A DNA stretch of 64,000 bases, taken from assembly GCF_904846315.1 (NCBI RefSeq), contig NZ_CAJHAF010000001.1, positions 1,798,001-1,862,000 of the forward strand, in the 5' to 3' direction. Numbering within the stretch: position 1 is the first letter of the stretch; each line of letters starts with the position of its first letter. Shown here in pieces: positions 1 to 8,762 of this stretch. Below the pieces are notes generated by a model. The model was not told the origin of the DNA and made no database searches. It was given only the letters and a program-made list of their open reading frames with translations. This DNA comes from Psychrobacter jeotgali. Lineage in GTDB: Bacteria > Pseudomonadota > Gammaproteobacteria > Pseudomonadales > Moraxellaceae. The position numbers and the translations under genes are program-made.

Positions 1-51
1 CAGCGCAAATACGCCGGCTTCTTAAAAGAATGGTTAGCTTTATTAAAATAA
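1..51 (+). CDS. 3' end of an unidentified plus-strand gene (partial)
   Basis: Frame 1 from the first base reads 16 sense codons (QRKYAGFLKEWLALLK) and then TAA at 49-51. The composition looks like a real amphipathic C-terminus, and the gene would converge on ftsZ. Too little is present to name the protein. In many gammaproteobacteria lpxC follows ftsZ on the same strand; this gene is on the opposite strand, so it is not lpxC in that arrangement. The coding status is an inference from a short open frame. Confidence 0.4.
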   Translation, partial: QRKYAGFLKEWLALLK

Positions 52-149
52 GTTTGACACTTTTTTAACTACTAATAAAAAATTTAGATACTTAAAAGTA
101 AACCTATAAAATTTAGTAATGCAAATGTTGATTTATTTCTAAAAAGCAT

Positions 150-1331
150 TTACTTATTTTGTTGGCGTTTTAAGTAATCTTGAATACTATTAGTTTTAGT
201 CTGCGGCTGCTCTTTCACCGGTTCTGGACGAGTGACATTATCTTGGGATCTCTGCGTCTGTTTGTTAAGCGCACTGGTATGCAAGTTAGGGTCTACCGCT
301 TGCGTACTAGTAACCGAAGGCACAGGCTGCTCTTCCACTGGCTCGCCGGCATGCTCGTCTAAAGTTAGACCGGTAGCAATAACCGTCACATGCAGATCGT
401 CTCCCATCTTCTCATCGATAACAGAACCATAAAATATATTGGCGTCGTCAATGTCAGTAATCTCATCGACTATACCACTGATTTTACTCAACTCATCTAA
501 TGATAGCGATTCAGATGAGATCACGTTCACTAGTAAGCCTTTAGCGTTTTCTAAACGTAAATCATCGAGCAGTGGTGAGCGGATGGCCTTTTCTGTTGCT
601 TGACGGGCACGGTCATCACCGCTTGCACGGCCAATACCCATCATTGCATGACCTTTAGCAGTCATAGCAGTACGAATATCGTTGAAGTCAATATTAATCA
701 TACCTTCGCTTGCAATGGTCTCAGCGATACCTTGAACCGCATGCAGCAAAACATCATCAGCTTTTTTGAAAGCGTCTTGCATGGAGATATTACCATAGAC
801 ACTCATAAGCTTATCATTAGGAATAGTAATGATTGAATCAACAAAATTGGTCAATTGTTCAATCCCCGCTTTAGCAGACTTGATACGTTTACCCCCTTCA
901 AACTTGAAAGGAGTAGTAACTACCGCTACGGTGAGCACTTCCATCTCTTTGGCAATACGAGCTACTACTGGAGCTGCGCCTGTACCAGTACCGCCACCCA
1001 TACCAGCAGTAATAAAGACCATGTCTGAATCTTTGAGTAACTCGCGGATAGCCTCTTCTTCACTTTCCGCCGCTTCACGACCAACCTCAGGATTAGCACC
1101 CGCTCCTAAGCCACGGTTTGTTTTGGCACCTAGTTGGAGCTTGTGTGGCGCTGTTAGACGATCAAGAGCTTGCTTATCAGTGTTAGCACAGACAAAGGTC
1201 ACGCCTCTAATACCTTGTTGAACCATATGCTCAACAGCGTTACCACCGCCGCCGCCAACGCCAAATACGGTAAAATGGGCTTGGCCGTTGTTATTAGCTT
1301 GAGTGTCATCGGGCATGGTGTATTTTGACAT
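150..1331 (-). CDS. ftsZ: Cell division GTPase FtsZ
   Basis: Tubulin-like GTPase that polymerises at midcell into the Z ring and recruits the divisome. The 393-residue protein has the Gly-rich GTP-binding N-terminus (GVGGGGGNAV, residues 24-33), the tubulin signature GGGTGTG at 112-118 and the catalytic T7 loop NIDFNDI at 213-219. A variable acidic and Gln-rich linker runs from about 325 to 380. The extreme C-terminus is IQDYLKRQQNK, which differs from the usual DYLDIPAFLRKQ-type peptide that binds FtsA and ZipA (see findings). The start at 1331 is preceded by GGAGAA. It is last in the minus-strand order murC-ddlB-ftsQ-ftsA-ftsZ, separated from ftsA by about 250 bp, so it may have its own promoter. 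Confidence 0.98.
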   Translation of the reverse strand: MSKYTMPDDTQANNNGQAHFTVFGVGGGGGNAVEHMVQQGIRGVTFVCANTDKQALDRLTAPHKLQLGAKTNRGLGAGANPEVGREAAESEEEAIRELLKDSDMVFITAGMGGGTGTGAAPVVARIAKEMEVLTVAVVTTPFKFEGGKRIKSAKAGIEQLTNFVDSIITIPNDKLMSVYGNISMQDAFKKADDVLLHAVQGIAETIASEGMINIDFNDIRTAMTAKGHAMMGIGRASGDDRARQATEKAIRSPLLDDLRLENAKGLLVNVISSESLSLDELSKISGIVDEITDIDDANIFYGSVIDEKMGDDLHVTVIATGLTLDEHAGEPVEEQPVPSVTSTQAVDPNLHTSALNKQTQRSQDNVTRPEPVKEQPQTKTNSIQDYLKRQQNK

Positions 1332-1581
1332 AAAAAAGGTTCTCCAGTTGCAGATAACATAATGATAGATAGGTGATGATGCACTGATCTAACGTGCTAT
1401 CGCTTTACTATAATAAATTTAATTCAATAATTCTTAATAAGTTATATAAATATTTATTACTTATTATGCGCTTTATTCAATTTACATTGTTTATCTTTGC
1501 TACTATTAAAAGTTAGTGTCAGCTTCTAACTTATGCTTAGTATGCCGTAGAAAAATCTAATACTAAGATTTAATAAAGATC

Positions 1582-2874
1582 TTAAAGAATCTTTTTTAGT
1601 AATTGAGTAAAACGTTGACCAACCCCTTTAACACTACCTTTGACGCGACTTTGTTTTATCGCTTCAGGCTCGCTTTGCTCACTGTGACGAAACTGCTCAC
1701 TTTGGCTATATAACAAAGTGCCGAAGGCAGTCTGGTAAACACGATCTTGAACTTGTAGACTTAATTGTTTAAAGGATTCATCATTATCAAAGTGATTATA
1801 AGCACTGATAGCAGGATGAGTGTTAGTCAGTACCACCGGCATTCTAAGTAGTTTTTTAGCAAAGGGTACCATCCCTTTAATAGCACTACCACCCCCTGCC
1901 AGTACCATACCGCGGTCAATATAGCTTAGCAGTTCAGCTTCATGCAAATGTTTTACTACTTCAGTAAACAGTTGCTCATAGCGTGCTTCAATAATTTGTG
2001 CCAGATTATACAAGCTAACATTAACCTCGTCACCTGTTCCTTGAGGTCTGAACAGATGAAATGCACTGGGATCAACGCTGTTAAGATCAACGGTGCCATG
2101 TGATTTTTTCAGCTTTTCAGCCTCTATCATAGAGATACCCATATCCGCTGAGATATCCATAGTCACTTCATGACTACCACGGGCTATACAATGGGTAAAA
2201 ATAAGCTTGTTTTCTTTATAGACACAAATACTAGTAGTACTAGCACCTATATCTATCAGACAGACACCTTGTTGACGCTCTTCTGGCATTAAACTATATT
2301 CTGCACTAGCTACAGCATCAAAAACGATATGATCAATGCCTACATCGCAGCTCTGTAACAATTTTTGAATATTCTGGCGGCTAGCGACCGGCATCATCAT
2401 CATGTGGTAAAGTACTGTAATATTATTTGCTACCATTTCGATGGCATCATCGATCATGGTAGGTTGTTCATCGATATAAATACCTTGCTGACAGCAATGC
2501 ATCAAGTAGTAATCAGAGGCAAGATCCTTTGATTTCGCATTGGATAAAGCTTGTACCATATCTTTAGCACGTACCACATCATCTTCTACTGCGACGTGAC
2601 CTGCGCTATTTTTACTCAGCAATTCCGGAGTAGCTAGAGTGAGCCAGACACTATGGACACGACAATTTGCGGTATCCTCTGCTTCTTGAATGGCTTGTTT
2701 AATTGCACTTTGCAGGCGCTCACGATGTTTGATCTGACCTTGATAAAAGTCACTATTTTTAACTTGCCCGACACCTATAATACGAATGTCTTTTGCAGAC
2801 ACAACACTACCAATCACAGCATAGACTGCGGTAGCACTTAGATGAACAACAACCAGATTTTCAGAATTTTTCAT
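1582..2874 (-). CDS. ftsA: Cell division protein FtsA
   Basis: Actin-fold peripheral membrane protein that tethers FtsZ to the inner membrane. The phosphate-2 motif (LIDIGASTTS) and adenosine motif (VLAGGGSAIKG) are intact, and the C-terminus (GVGQRFTQLLKKIL) is a good amphipathic membrane-targeting helix. The first strand reads VVVHLSATAVYAVIG, lacking the usual (D/E)-x-G-(T/S) phosphate-1 loop. An open frame continues to an ATG at 2922, adding 16 residues; I prefer 2874 because it matches the family's short lead before the first beta strand. Neither start has a convincing ribosome binding site. It lies between ftsQ and ftsZ. Confidence 0.95.
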   Translation of the reverse strand: MKNSENLVVVHLSATAVYAVIGSVVSAKDIRIIGVGQVKNSDFYQGQIKHRERLQSAIKQAIQEAEDTANCRVHSVWLTLATPELLSKNSAGHVAVEDDVVRAKDMVQALSNAKSKDLASDYYLMHCCQQGIYIDEQPTMIDDAIEMVANNITVLYHMMMMPVASRQNIQKLLQSCDVGIDHIVFDAVASAEYSLMPEERQQGVCLIDIGASTTSICVYKENKLIFTHCIARGSHEVTMDISADMGISMIEAEKLKKSHGTVDLNSVDPSAFHLFRPQGTGDEVNVSLYNLAQIIEARYEQLFTEVVKHLHEAELLSYIDRGMVLAGGGSAIKGMVPFAKKLLRMPVVLTNTHPAISAYNHFDNDESFKQLSLQVQDRVYQTAFGTLLYSQSEQFRHSEQSEPEAIKQSRVKGSVKGVGQRFTQLLKKIL

Positions 2875-3047
2875 GGTACCAAACAAATTATCGCTAAATA
2901 GGAGACCATATGACGTCTCCATTAAATCATTAAAAAACCATATTTTTAAGAGGTAATACTTAAACTAGATTATCATGCCCATCGCAACCCTAAACTACTA
3001 ATACAAGAGATTAATTAACCATAATACTGATGCGGACGGTTATTAAA

Positions 3048-3848
3048 CTACTGACTACTAATTGCCGCTTCTGCTGTACTATTAACATTCCAAGCAATAG
3101 TAAAGCCATTCTTGTAGCGCAGATCTATAGACTGCATCTCATCACGGCGCTCGCTCAACTGATTGCCCAGTAGCTGACTTAGGCTCAAAAGCTTTTGAGC
3201 CGTATTTTCATTATCAACAATAACTCGTAAGCCATTGTCAAACCGTACTAACCAAGTCATGCGTGGTGTCAAAATAATGTCTTCGACCCGCAGATCTAAG
3301 GGAGCATACCAGTCATTAATTTGTTGCATTTGCTGCATAATGACTGGCGCTTGAGTTATTTCACCTTGCAAGGTGGCAAAATCATCTTGGCCCAGCTCAT
3401 TACTATCCGCAGGGACAAAAACATCTCCTGAAGCATCGACGAGGCGCTCAGTACCAAAGTTTGCCACCGCCTGTTTTGGCAGTGCCGTAATCACAATACC
3501 ACGCTGCCAGTCGCGGGTCACACCCACTTGATCGACCCAAGCTAAGCTAATGGCAATGTCACGTAAGGCTTGCATATCAGTAGTAAAGAAGCTGCTTATC
3601 GCCTGCTGCTCCATAGTACTTTGCAAAGTTTGATATTGAGCCGCACTGAGTCCTGACGGATCTACTATGATAGCGGCTGGCGGTGCATCACGTAAAGCCT
3701 TACCACCCATGGCTAGGATAAGTAGAAGTAGCCCCATAACTAGAGCCATAAAAAAATATCTGGCCATATTGGGAAGTGGCAATCTCGATTCTGAACGACG
3801 GGTCTTATCACTCATCAAGTCAGCGACTTCATTGACAGTTTGAGCCAT
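3048..3848 (-). CDS. ftsQ: Cell division protein FtsQ
   Basis: Bitopic divisome protein that links early and late division proteins through FtsB and FtsL. The 266-residue protein has a cytoplasmic N-terminus, one membrane helix at about 31-49 and a periplasmic POTRA region from about residue 57, followed by the FtsQ beta domain (WLVRFDNGLRVIV near the end). AAGGAGATT immediately before the ATG at 3848 supports the start. It lies between ddlB and ftsA as in the standard cluster, but the 346-bp gap to ddlB is unusually large, so a promoter may lie there. Confidence 0.93.
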   Translation of the reverse strand: MAQTVNEVADLMSDKTRRSESRLPLPNMARYFFMALVMGLLLLILAMGGKALRDAPPAAIIVDPSGLSAAQYQTLQSTMEQQAISSFFTTDMQALRDIAISLAWVDQVGVTRDWQRGIVITALPKQAVANFGTERLVDASGDVFVPADSNELGQDDFATLQGEITQAPVIMQQMQQINDWYAPLDLRVEDIILTPRMTWLVRFDNGLRVIVDNENTAQKLLSLSQLLGNQLSERRDEMQSIDLRYKNGFTIAWNVNSTAEAAISSQ

Positions 3849-4194
3849 AATCTCCTTCGCCCCTATATCTTAATTTTACTTATGCTATTGAACCGCTATT
3901 ATACTTCCAATACTTTTACTATAAAAAGCGGCTGGAATAGCAGTTATTAAAAATATTATTAGATTTGATAGTCTAATACGCTCAAATTGTCCCTAATATG
4001 AGATGATTTTCGCCAAAATAGATTTATCACCACAATATTAACGTATTTTGCCATTAAACAATAGCCTAACCCCAGCTGAAGTTGCTGAATTTACACAAGT
4101 TTACATGATGCTGTGCTAGAGCAGGGCTAGTGATACATTGGTAGTTACTTTTAAGCTATAGTTAAGTCTATTTTTGGTTGTGTAGTCCCTGTTC
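3849..4194. other. 346-bp gap between ddlB and ftsQ
   Basis: No coding frame of note on either strand. It contains the ftsQ promoter candidate listed at 3956-3985 and is otherwise AT-rich. In most gammaproteobacteria ddlB and ftsQ nearly touch. Confidence 0.6.
3956..3985 (-). promoter_or_regulatory. Candidate sigma70 promoter for ftsQAZ
   Basis: On the minus strand there is TTGAGC (3985-3980), an 18-bp spacer and TAATAA (3961-3956), about 107 bp before the ftsQ start. The match is fair, and the large gap to ddlB makes an internal promoter plausible. Confidence 0.35.
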
Positions 4195-5331
4195 CTACAG
4201 AGTCTGCGCTAGTATATGCAGACACAAAGTTTCAAAGTCCATACCTCGTGCTTTGGCAGCCATCGGCACTAAACTATGACTAGTCATACCAGGTACAGTA
4301 TTGATTTCTAGCAGCCAAAAATTACCACTATTATCCTGCATGGCATCAATACGGCCCCAACCTTTAGCATCAACCGCACGAAAAGCGGCTAGACTTAGCG
4401 CTTGCAAATGCTTTTCATCATTAGCGCTCAAACCACAAGGTATATAATAGCTGGTGTCATCACGATTATATTTGGCATCAAAATCATAGAAGTTAGCGAT
4501 ATCGGCAGGCTCTAAACGGATGACGGGATAAGCTTCATCGTCGATAATCACAATGGTAAATTCGCGTCCTGTAATCCAGCGCTCTGCCATAACTGCATCG
4601 CCGCACTGGCTGGCTGTCTCGTAAGCGGCAGGAAGCTCATCTAAGTTATTAACCTTTGTCATACCAATACTAGAACCTTCATGTACCGGCTTTATAATCA
4701 AAGGCAGTCCTAGCATGTTGACCACTTGTTGCCAGTCGGTATCGGCTGTTAGTAGGGCAAATGGCGCCGTCGATAACCCACATCCCTGCCATAATTGCTT
4801 AGTACGAACCTTGTCCATTCCTAAGGCTGAGGCTAAAATACCAGAGCCGGTCTGCGGAATATCAAGCCACTGTAATACCCCTTGTAATAACCCATCCTCG
4901 CCGCCGCGGCCATGCAAAACATTAAACACCCGATCATAATCACGTAGCTCAGTGATATCCTGGTACTTGGGATCAAAATGAACGGCATCCACTCCTCTGT
5001 TTTGTAGCGCTTGGAGTACTGCGGCGCCACTATCTAGCGAAACACTGCGCTCATTACTACTGCCTCCATAGACTACAGCGACTTTGCCGAATGTAGTAGG
5101 ATCAAGCGCTGATGAATCAGATGTGGCTAATTTATTTTCTTCATAGGAGTCATGGGCTACTTTACCCTCACCGTCTTGCTGAGCCTGAGCAGCGGCTGCT
5201 AATGCGGGTTCTGGGTTGGTAATATTAGCCGTATCTGAGTCAGTAGCAACCTCGTCATTGGTAGTAGACGGATGGTTTTTGGTGATAAGACTTTGAGTCA
5301 TATCAGTGTCCTTATTAGTATTATTGGTCAT
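4195..5331 (-). CDS. ddlB: D-alanine--D-alanine ligase with long N-terminal extension
   Basis: ATP-grasp ligase that makes D-Ala-D-Ala for peptidoglycan precursors. The catalytic part starts at about residue 82 (GKVAVVYGGSSNERSVSL). It carries the ATP-grasp loop HEGSSIGM at 217-224 and the Mg/substrate segment LLEINTVPGMTSHSLVP at about 340-356. About 80 residues precede the usual start; this extension is Thr, Asn, Asp and Ala rich with no predicted fold, and I see no ATG, GTG or TTG close to the conserved core, so it is probably translated. The gene starts 11 bp after murC ends and is surely cotranscribed with it. Confidence 0.95.
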   Translation of the reverse strand: MTNNTNKDTDMTQSLITKNHPSTTNDEVATDSDTANITNPEPALAAAAQAQQDGEGKVAHDSYEENKLATSDSSALDPTTFGKVAVVYGGSSNERSVSLDSGAAVLQALQNRGVDAVHFDPKYQDITELRDYDRVFNVLHGRGGEDGLLQGVLQWLDIPQTGSGILASALGMDKVRTKQLWQGCGLSTAPFALLTADTDWQQVVNMLGLPLIIKPVHEGSSIGMTKVNNLDELPAAYETASQCGDAVMAERWITGREFTIVIIDDEAYPVIRLEPADIANFYDFDAKYNRDDTSYYIPCGLSANDEKHLQALSLAAFRAVDAKGWGRIDAMQDNSGNFWLLEINTVPGMTSHSLVPMAAKARGMDFETLCLHILAQTL

Positions 5332-5342
5332 GAATTAGACTC

Positions 5343-6800
5343 CTAGAGCACTTTTTCGACTTGATTGAGATATAAATTATTAGCGGCCAGTTCAACAGCA
5401 ATTTGTCCCACATTACCCGCTCCTTGAGTAATCAGCATATCATTAGCTTTTAATAGTCGCTGCATAACTGGAGCAAGATTCTCTTTGTCTACTATGGTCG
5501 GCTCAACCGCTCCGCGCAGACGAATACTGCGAGCCAAAGCTTTGGTGTCAGCGCCAGTAATCGGACTCTCACCTGCTGAATAAACTTCCAATAATAATAA
5601 CTCATCGACAGTAGACAATACTTCTACAAAATCATCAAAACAGTCGCGAGTGCGGCTATAACGGTGCGGCTGAAATAACATCACTAAACGTCGATCTGGG
5701 AAGCTTTGACGTGCCGCTTTAATGGTAGCATCAACCTCTTTTGGATGATGACCGTAATCATCAATCAGTAAGACATCGCCTTCATCAGTAGGGACTAAGG
5801 CGTGCTGCTCAAAGCGGCGACCTACCCCTTCAAACTTATCCAGCGCACGCTTAATAGCTTCATCACTAACCCCTTCATCGGTTGCCATAGTAATGGCCGC
5901 AAGAGCATTATAAACATTATGAATACCAGGAATGTTTAAGGTCAAATGCAAGGGATCACGGTCACGGCGCAAGACGGTAAAGTGGGTTTTGGTGCCTTCT
6001 ACCACCACATCAATGGCTTGTACATCATTGAAAGACTCAAGACCAAAGGTCAATACAGGACGCCCAATATCATCAATCATCGCATATAATTCTGGATCAT
6101 CCCCACAAACCACAGCTAAGCCATAAAAGGGCATATTCTGTAAAAACTGGATATAGGCCGCTTTTAGTTTATCGAAACTATTTTCATAAGTTTCCATATG
6201 GTCTTGATCAATATTAGTGACAATAGCCGACATAGGATGCAGCGATAAAAAGGACGCATCGGACTCATCGGCTTCAGCAATTAAGAAACGACTGCTACCC
6301 AGCGCTGCATTTTTACCAGAAGCATTGAGCTTGCCGCCAATCACATAAGTTGGATCTAGGTTAGCTTCAGCCATCATAGTAGTTAATAAGCTGGTAGTCG
6401 TGGTCTTGCCATGCGCACCAGCAATCGCAATACCATGACGATAACGCATCAATTCGCCTAACATATCAGCGCGGCGAACTACTGGCAGGCGAGCTTTAAG
6501 TGCGGCTTCAACTTCAGGATTACTACGATCAATCGCTGATGACACTACAATAACATCCGCATTAGCAATATTTTTTGAATCATGACCAATGTATATCTCA
6601 ATGCCAATCTGCTCTAAGCGTTTGGTCACTAGACTTTCAGCAATATCAGAGCCACTGACTTGATAGCCTTGATTGTGCATAACTTCAGCAATACCGCACA
6701 TCCCTGAGCCGCCAATCCCAACAAAATGTAAATGCTGAATACGGCGCATCTCTGGAATTTCAATTAGCCGCTTAGGTAAGGCTTTTTTAGAAGTAGGCAT
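5343..6800 (-). CDS. murC: UDP-N-acetylmuramate--L-alanine ligase
   Basis: Cytoplasmic Mur ligase adding L-Ala to UDP-MurNAc. The 485-residue protein has the N-terminal UDP-binding Rossmann motif ([16 protein letters not shown], 25-40), the ATP P-loop AHGKTTT at 129-135, the central segment ADESDASF, and the C-terminal motif DDYGHHPKE. Length and motifs are typical. It is followed 11 bp later by ddlB. The 120-bp gap from murG could hold a promoter. AGAGAA lies upstream of the start. Confidence 0.97.
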   Translation of the reverse strand: MPTSKKALPKRLIEIPEMRRIQHLHFVGIGGSGMCGIAEVMHNQGYQVSGSDIAESLVTKRLEQIGIEIYIGHDSKNIANADVIVVSSAIDRSNPEVEAALKARLPVVRRADMLGELMRYRHGIAIAGAHGKTTTTSLLTTMMAEANLDPTYVIGGKLNASGKNAALGSSRFLIAEADESDASFLSLHPMSAIVTNIDQDHMETYENSFDKLKAAYIQFLQNMPFYGLAVVCGDDPELYAMIDDIGRPVLTFGLESFNDVQAIDVVVEGTKTHFTVLRRDRDPLHLTLNIPGIHNVYNALAAITMATDEGVSDEAIKRALDKFEGVGRRFEQHALVPTDEGDVLLIDDYGHHPKEVDATIKAARQSFPDRRLVMLFQPHRYSRTRDCFDDFVEVLSTVDELLLLEVYSAGESPITGADTKALARSIRLRGAVEPTIVDKENLAPVMQRLLKANDMLITQGAGNVGQIAVELAANNLYLNQVEKVL

Positions 6801-6920
6801 AGCAATTTCTCTTTATAAAACAAGGTATAAAATAAGACTCATAGAGTCCATAAAATGTAAACAAGTCAGATATTAATAAATAAGTTAGAGATCAATCAGG
6901 AAGTCCAGCAACAATATCAA

Positions 6921-8054
6921 TTACAGTGTCTGCCAAATAATATCTGCCACCTGCTGACTGGCGCCGCGATTGGCAAGCGCCTGACCTTTTTGAGCCATCT
7001 CCAAACAACTTTGTCGATTCAGTACCGATAGCTCTTGGCTCAGGCGCTCAGGCGTTAACTCAGCTTGTGGTAATAAAATAGCCGCATCTTGAGCAGTAAG
7101 CGTACGTGCATTGGCCGTCTGATGATCGTCAACCGCATGAGGTAGCGGTACGAATATCGCAGCGATACCGACGTTCTGAATCTCGGTAACGGTCAATGCG
7201 CCAGCTCGGCAGACAATCACATCGGCCCAGTTATAAGCCGCTGCCATATCATCAATAAACGGCTGAACATTAAACTGGTGCAGATTTAAATCTTCACTGT
7301 CATAAGCCGCTTGGGTCGCGTTTTCATTATTACGGCCACATTGATGGCGCACCTCAAAGGGTTTATCTAATAACGCCAAGGCTTTAGGGACGGTAGTATT
7401 TAGTGCCTGCGCCCCTAAGGAACCTCCAACGACCAATAACCGTAACGGCGATTGATCATTAATATCATAGCGGGCTGAGGGTCTTTCTACCCCCGTAATA
7501 GTATTACGTACAGGATTACCAACCGTCGTAAGCTTGCTATCACTTTTACTATTGGCAAAAGTATGTTCAAACGCTTGTAATACCTTGGTGGCAATTTTGG
7601 CTAAATAGCGATTACTCATGCCAGCAATAGCGTTTTGTTCGTGGATAATGAGAGGCGTACCTGTCAGGCGAGCAGCAATACCCCCAGGAGCGCTAACGTA
7701 GCCACCAAAACCGACCACCATATCAATCTGATTGCTACGGATAACTCTCATCGCAGCCATAGTCGCTGATAATAAAGTCTTTGGCAGTTTAAGCAGTCGC
7801 CCCACTCCCTTACCCCGCAGGCCTTGCATAGCAATCGGGTGAAAAGTGTAACCAGTAGGCTTTACTAGATCGTTCTCCATTCCACTTGGCGTACCTAGCC
7901 AATGCACAATTGCCCCACGCTGAGTCAACTCTTCGGCAACCGCTAATGCTGGGAATACGTGCCCGCCAGTACCTGCTGCCATCATTAGCACGTTGGGTTT
8001 TTTGACAGCAGTAACCGCTTGATAATCAGGGCGGTTATCAGAGGAATCAAACAC
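6921..8054 (-). CDS. murG: UDP-GlcNAc:lipid I N-acetylglucosaminyltransferase
   Basis: GT28 glycosyltransferase converting lipid I to lipid II on the inner face of the membrane. The 377-residue protein has GTGGHVFP at 28-35 (acceptor and phosphate loop), the second Gly-rich loop GGSLGAQALN in the middle and the UDP-GlcNAc site CRAGALTVTE. About 20 extra residues precede the first strand. The expected upstream neighbours ftsW and murD are absent: the next gene upstream is a DUF2147 protein. So the cluster is broken at murG. Confidence 0.96.
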   Translation of the reverse strand: MFDSSDNRPDYQAVTAVKKPNVLMMAAGTGGHVFPALAVAEELTQRGAIVHWLGTPSGMENDLVKPTGYTFHPIAMQGLRGKGVGRLLKLPKTLLSATMAAMRVIRSNQIDMVVGFGGYVSAPGGIAARLTGTPLIIHEQNAIAGMSNRYLAKIATKVLQAFEHTFANSKSDSKLTTVGNPVRNTITGVERPSARYDINDQSPLRLLVVGGSLGAQALNTTVPKALALLDKPFEVRHQCGRNNENATQAAYDSEDLNLHQFNVQPFIDDMAAAYNWADVIVCRAGALTVTEIQNVGIAAIFVPLPHAVDDHQTANARTLTAQDAAILLPQAELTPERLSQELSVLNRQSCLEMAQKGQALANRGASQQVADIIWQTL

Positions 8055-8214
8055 AGGGGATCTCCTAGCGGTTATACAGATTCTAGATTTATACAGAAAA
8101 AACGAGGGTCAATAACAAGTGCAAAATCATAGCACAAAACAGCTGCATAAATGATGAAATACCTGTGTAAAGCGACGCCTAAGCTAAAAATAATAATAGC
8201 AAATACTTGATAAT

Positions 8215-8655
8215 CTAAAGGCGTTTGAGCACATGGGTTTTGCCGATTAACGAGATGCCTTTATAACCGCGCAATTTAAGGCTATCTCCTTCTAACTGTG
8301 CTTTTCCAGAAAAAGTTATACCTGTTTTTGGATCAATGCCTTCGCCATCAATATAGCGATTCGGGTTATTAGGATCTGGTTTTAAATCCCAAATGACCGT
8401 CGCTCCTGCTAAAGGTTTATTTTGGAACTTACCTTTACAGCTAGCACATTTTTTATTGTTTGCAGGTTTGTCTAATATATCGACGATCTCAGCTGAGAGT
8501 TTGCCACCATTTTCATTGAATTTGAGTACCGCATTAGCTTCACCTTTTTTATTATAATTGACCCATTTAGTATTATTAAGCGGATCAGCTGCACTGGCAT
8601 TGATCCCTAATACTAGTCCGACGCTCAGTAATAATGGTTTGATAGTTTTACTCAT
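8215..8655 (-). CDS. Secreted DUF2147 family protein
   Basis: A 146-residue exported protein with a signal peptide (hydrophobic residues 7-22 ending ASA). The body has the DUF2147 features: an opening TKWVNYNKKGEANAV strand, a CASCKG cysteine pair in the middle, an internal WDLKPD segment, and a DP.TGITFSG.A.L stretch that ends in a beta-barrel-like LRGYKGISLIGKTHVLKRL run. Function is unknown. A strong AGGAGG precedes the start at 8655. It stands alone between murG and gshB. Confidence 0.8.
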   Translation of the reverse strand: MSKTIKPLLLSVGLVLGINASAADPLNNTKWVNYNKKGEANAVLKFNENGGKLSAEIVDILDKPANNKKCASCKGKFQNKPLAGATVIWDLKPDPNNPNRYIDGEGIDPKTGITFSGKAQLEGDSLKLRGYKGISLIGKTHVLKRL

Positions 8656-8683
8656 AGTGCCTCCTGTTTTTGCAATTTATACT

Positions 8684-8727
8684 AATAAATAACCAGAAGC
8701 AGAAATCTTTCCACTTGGTTATTTATT
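8684..8727. repeat. 12-bp inverted repeat upstream of the DUF2147 gene
   Basis: AATAAATAACCA (8684-8695) and its perfect complement TGGTTATTTATT (8716-8727) are separated by 20 bases. It lies between the gshB stop and the DUF2147 start, about 30 bp upstream of the DUF2147 coding region. It could be a gshB transcript terminator or an operator for the DUF2147 gene. Confidence 0.5.
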
Positions 8728-8762
8728 TAACGCAACCGTTTGCTACGCCATGCTGATGGCGT

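Noticed and set aside
829..1221. A 130-residue plus-strand frame inside ftsZ
   Set aside because: It is antisense to a gene with full FtsZ motifs, and has Ser, Pro and Ala-rich shadow composition with no ribosome binding site.
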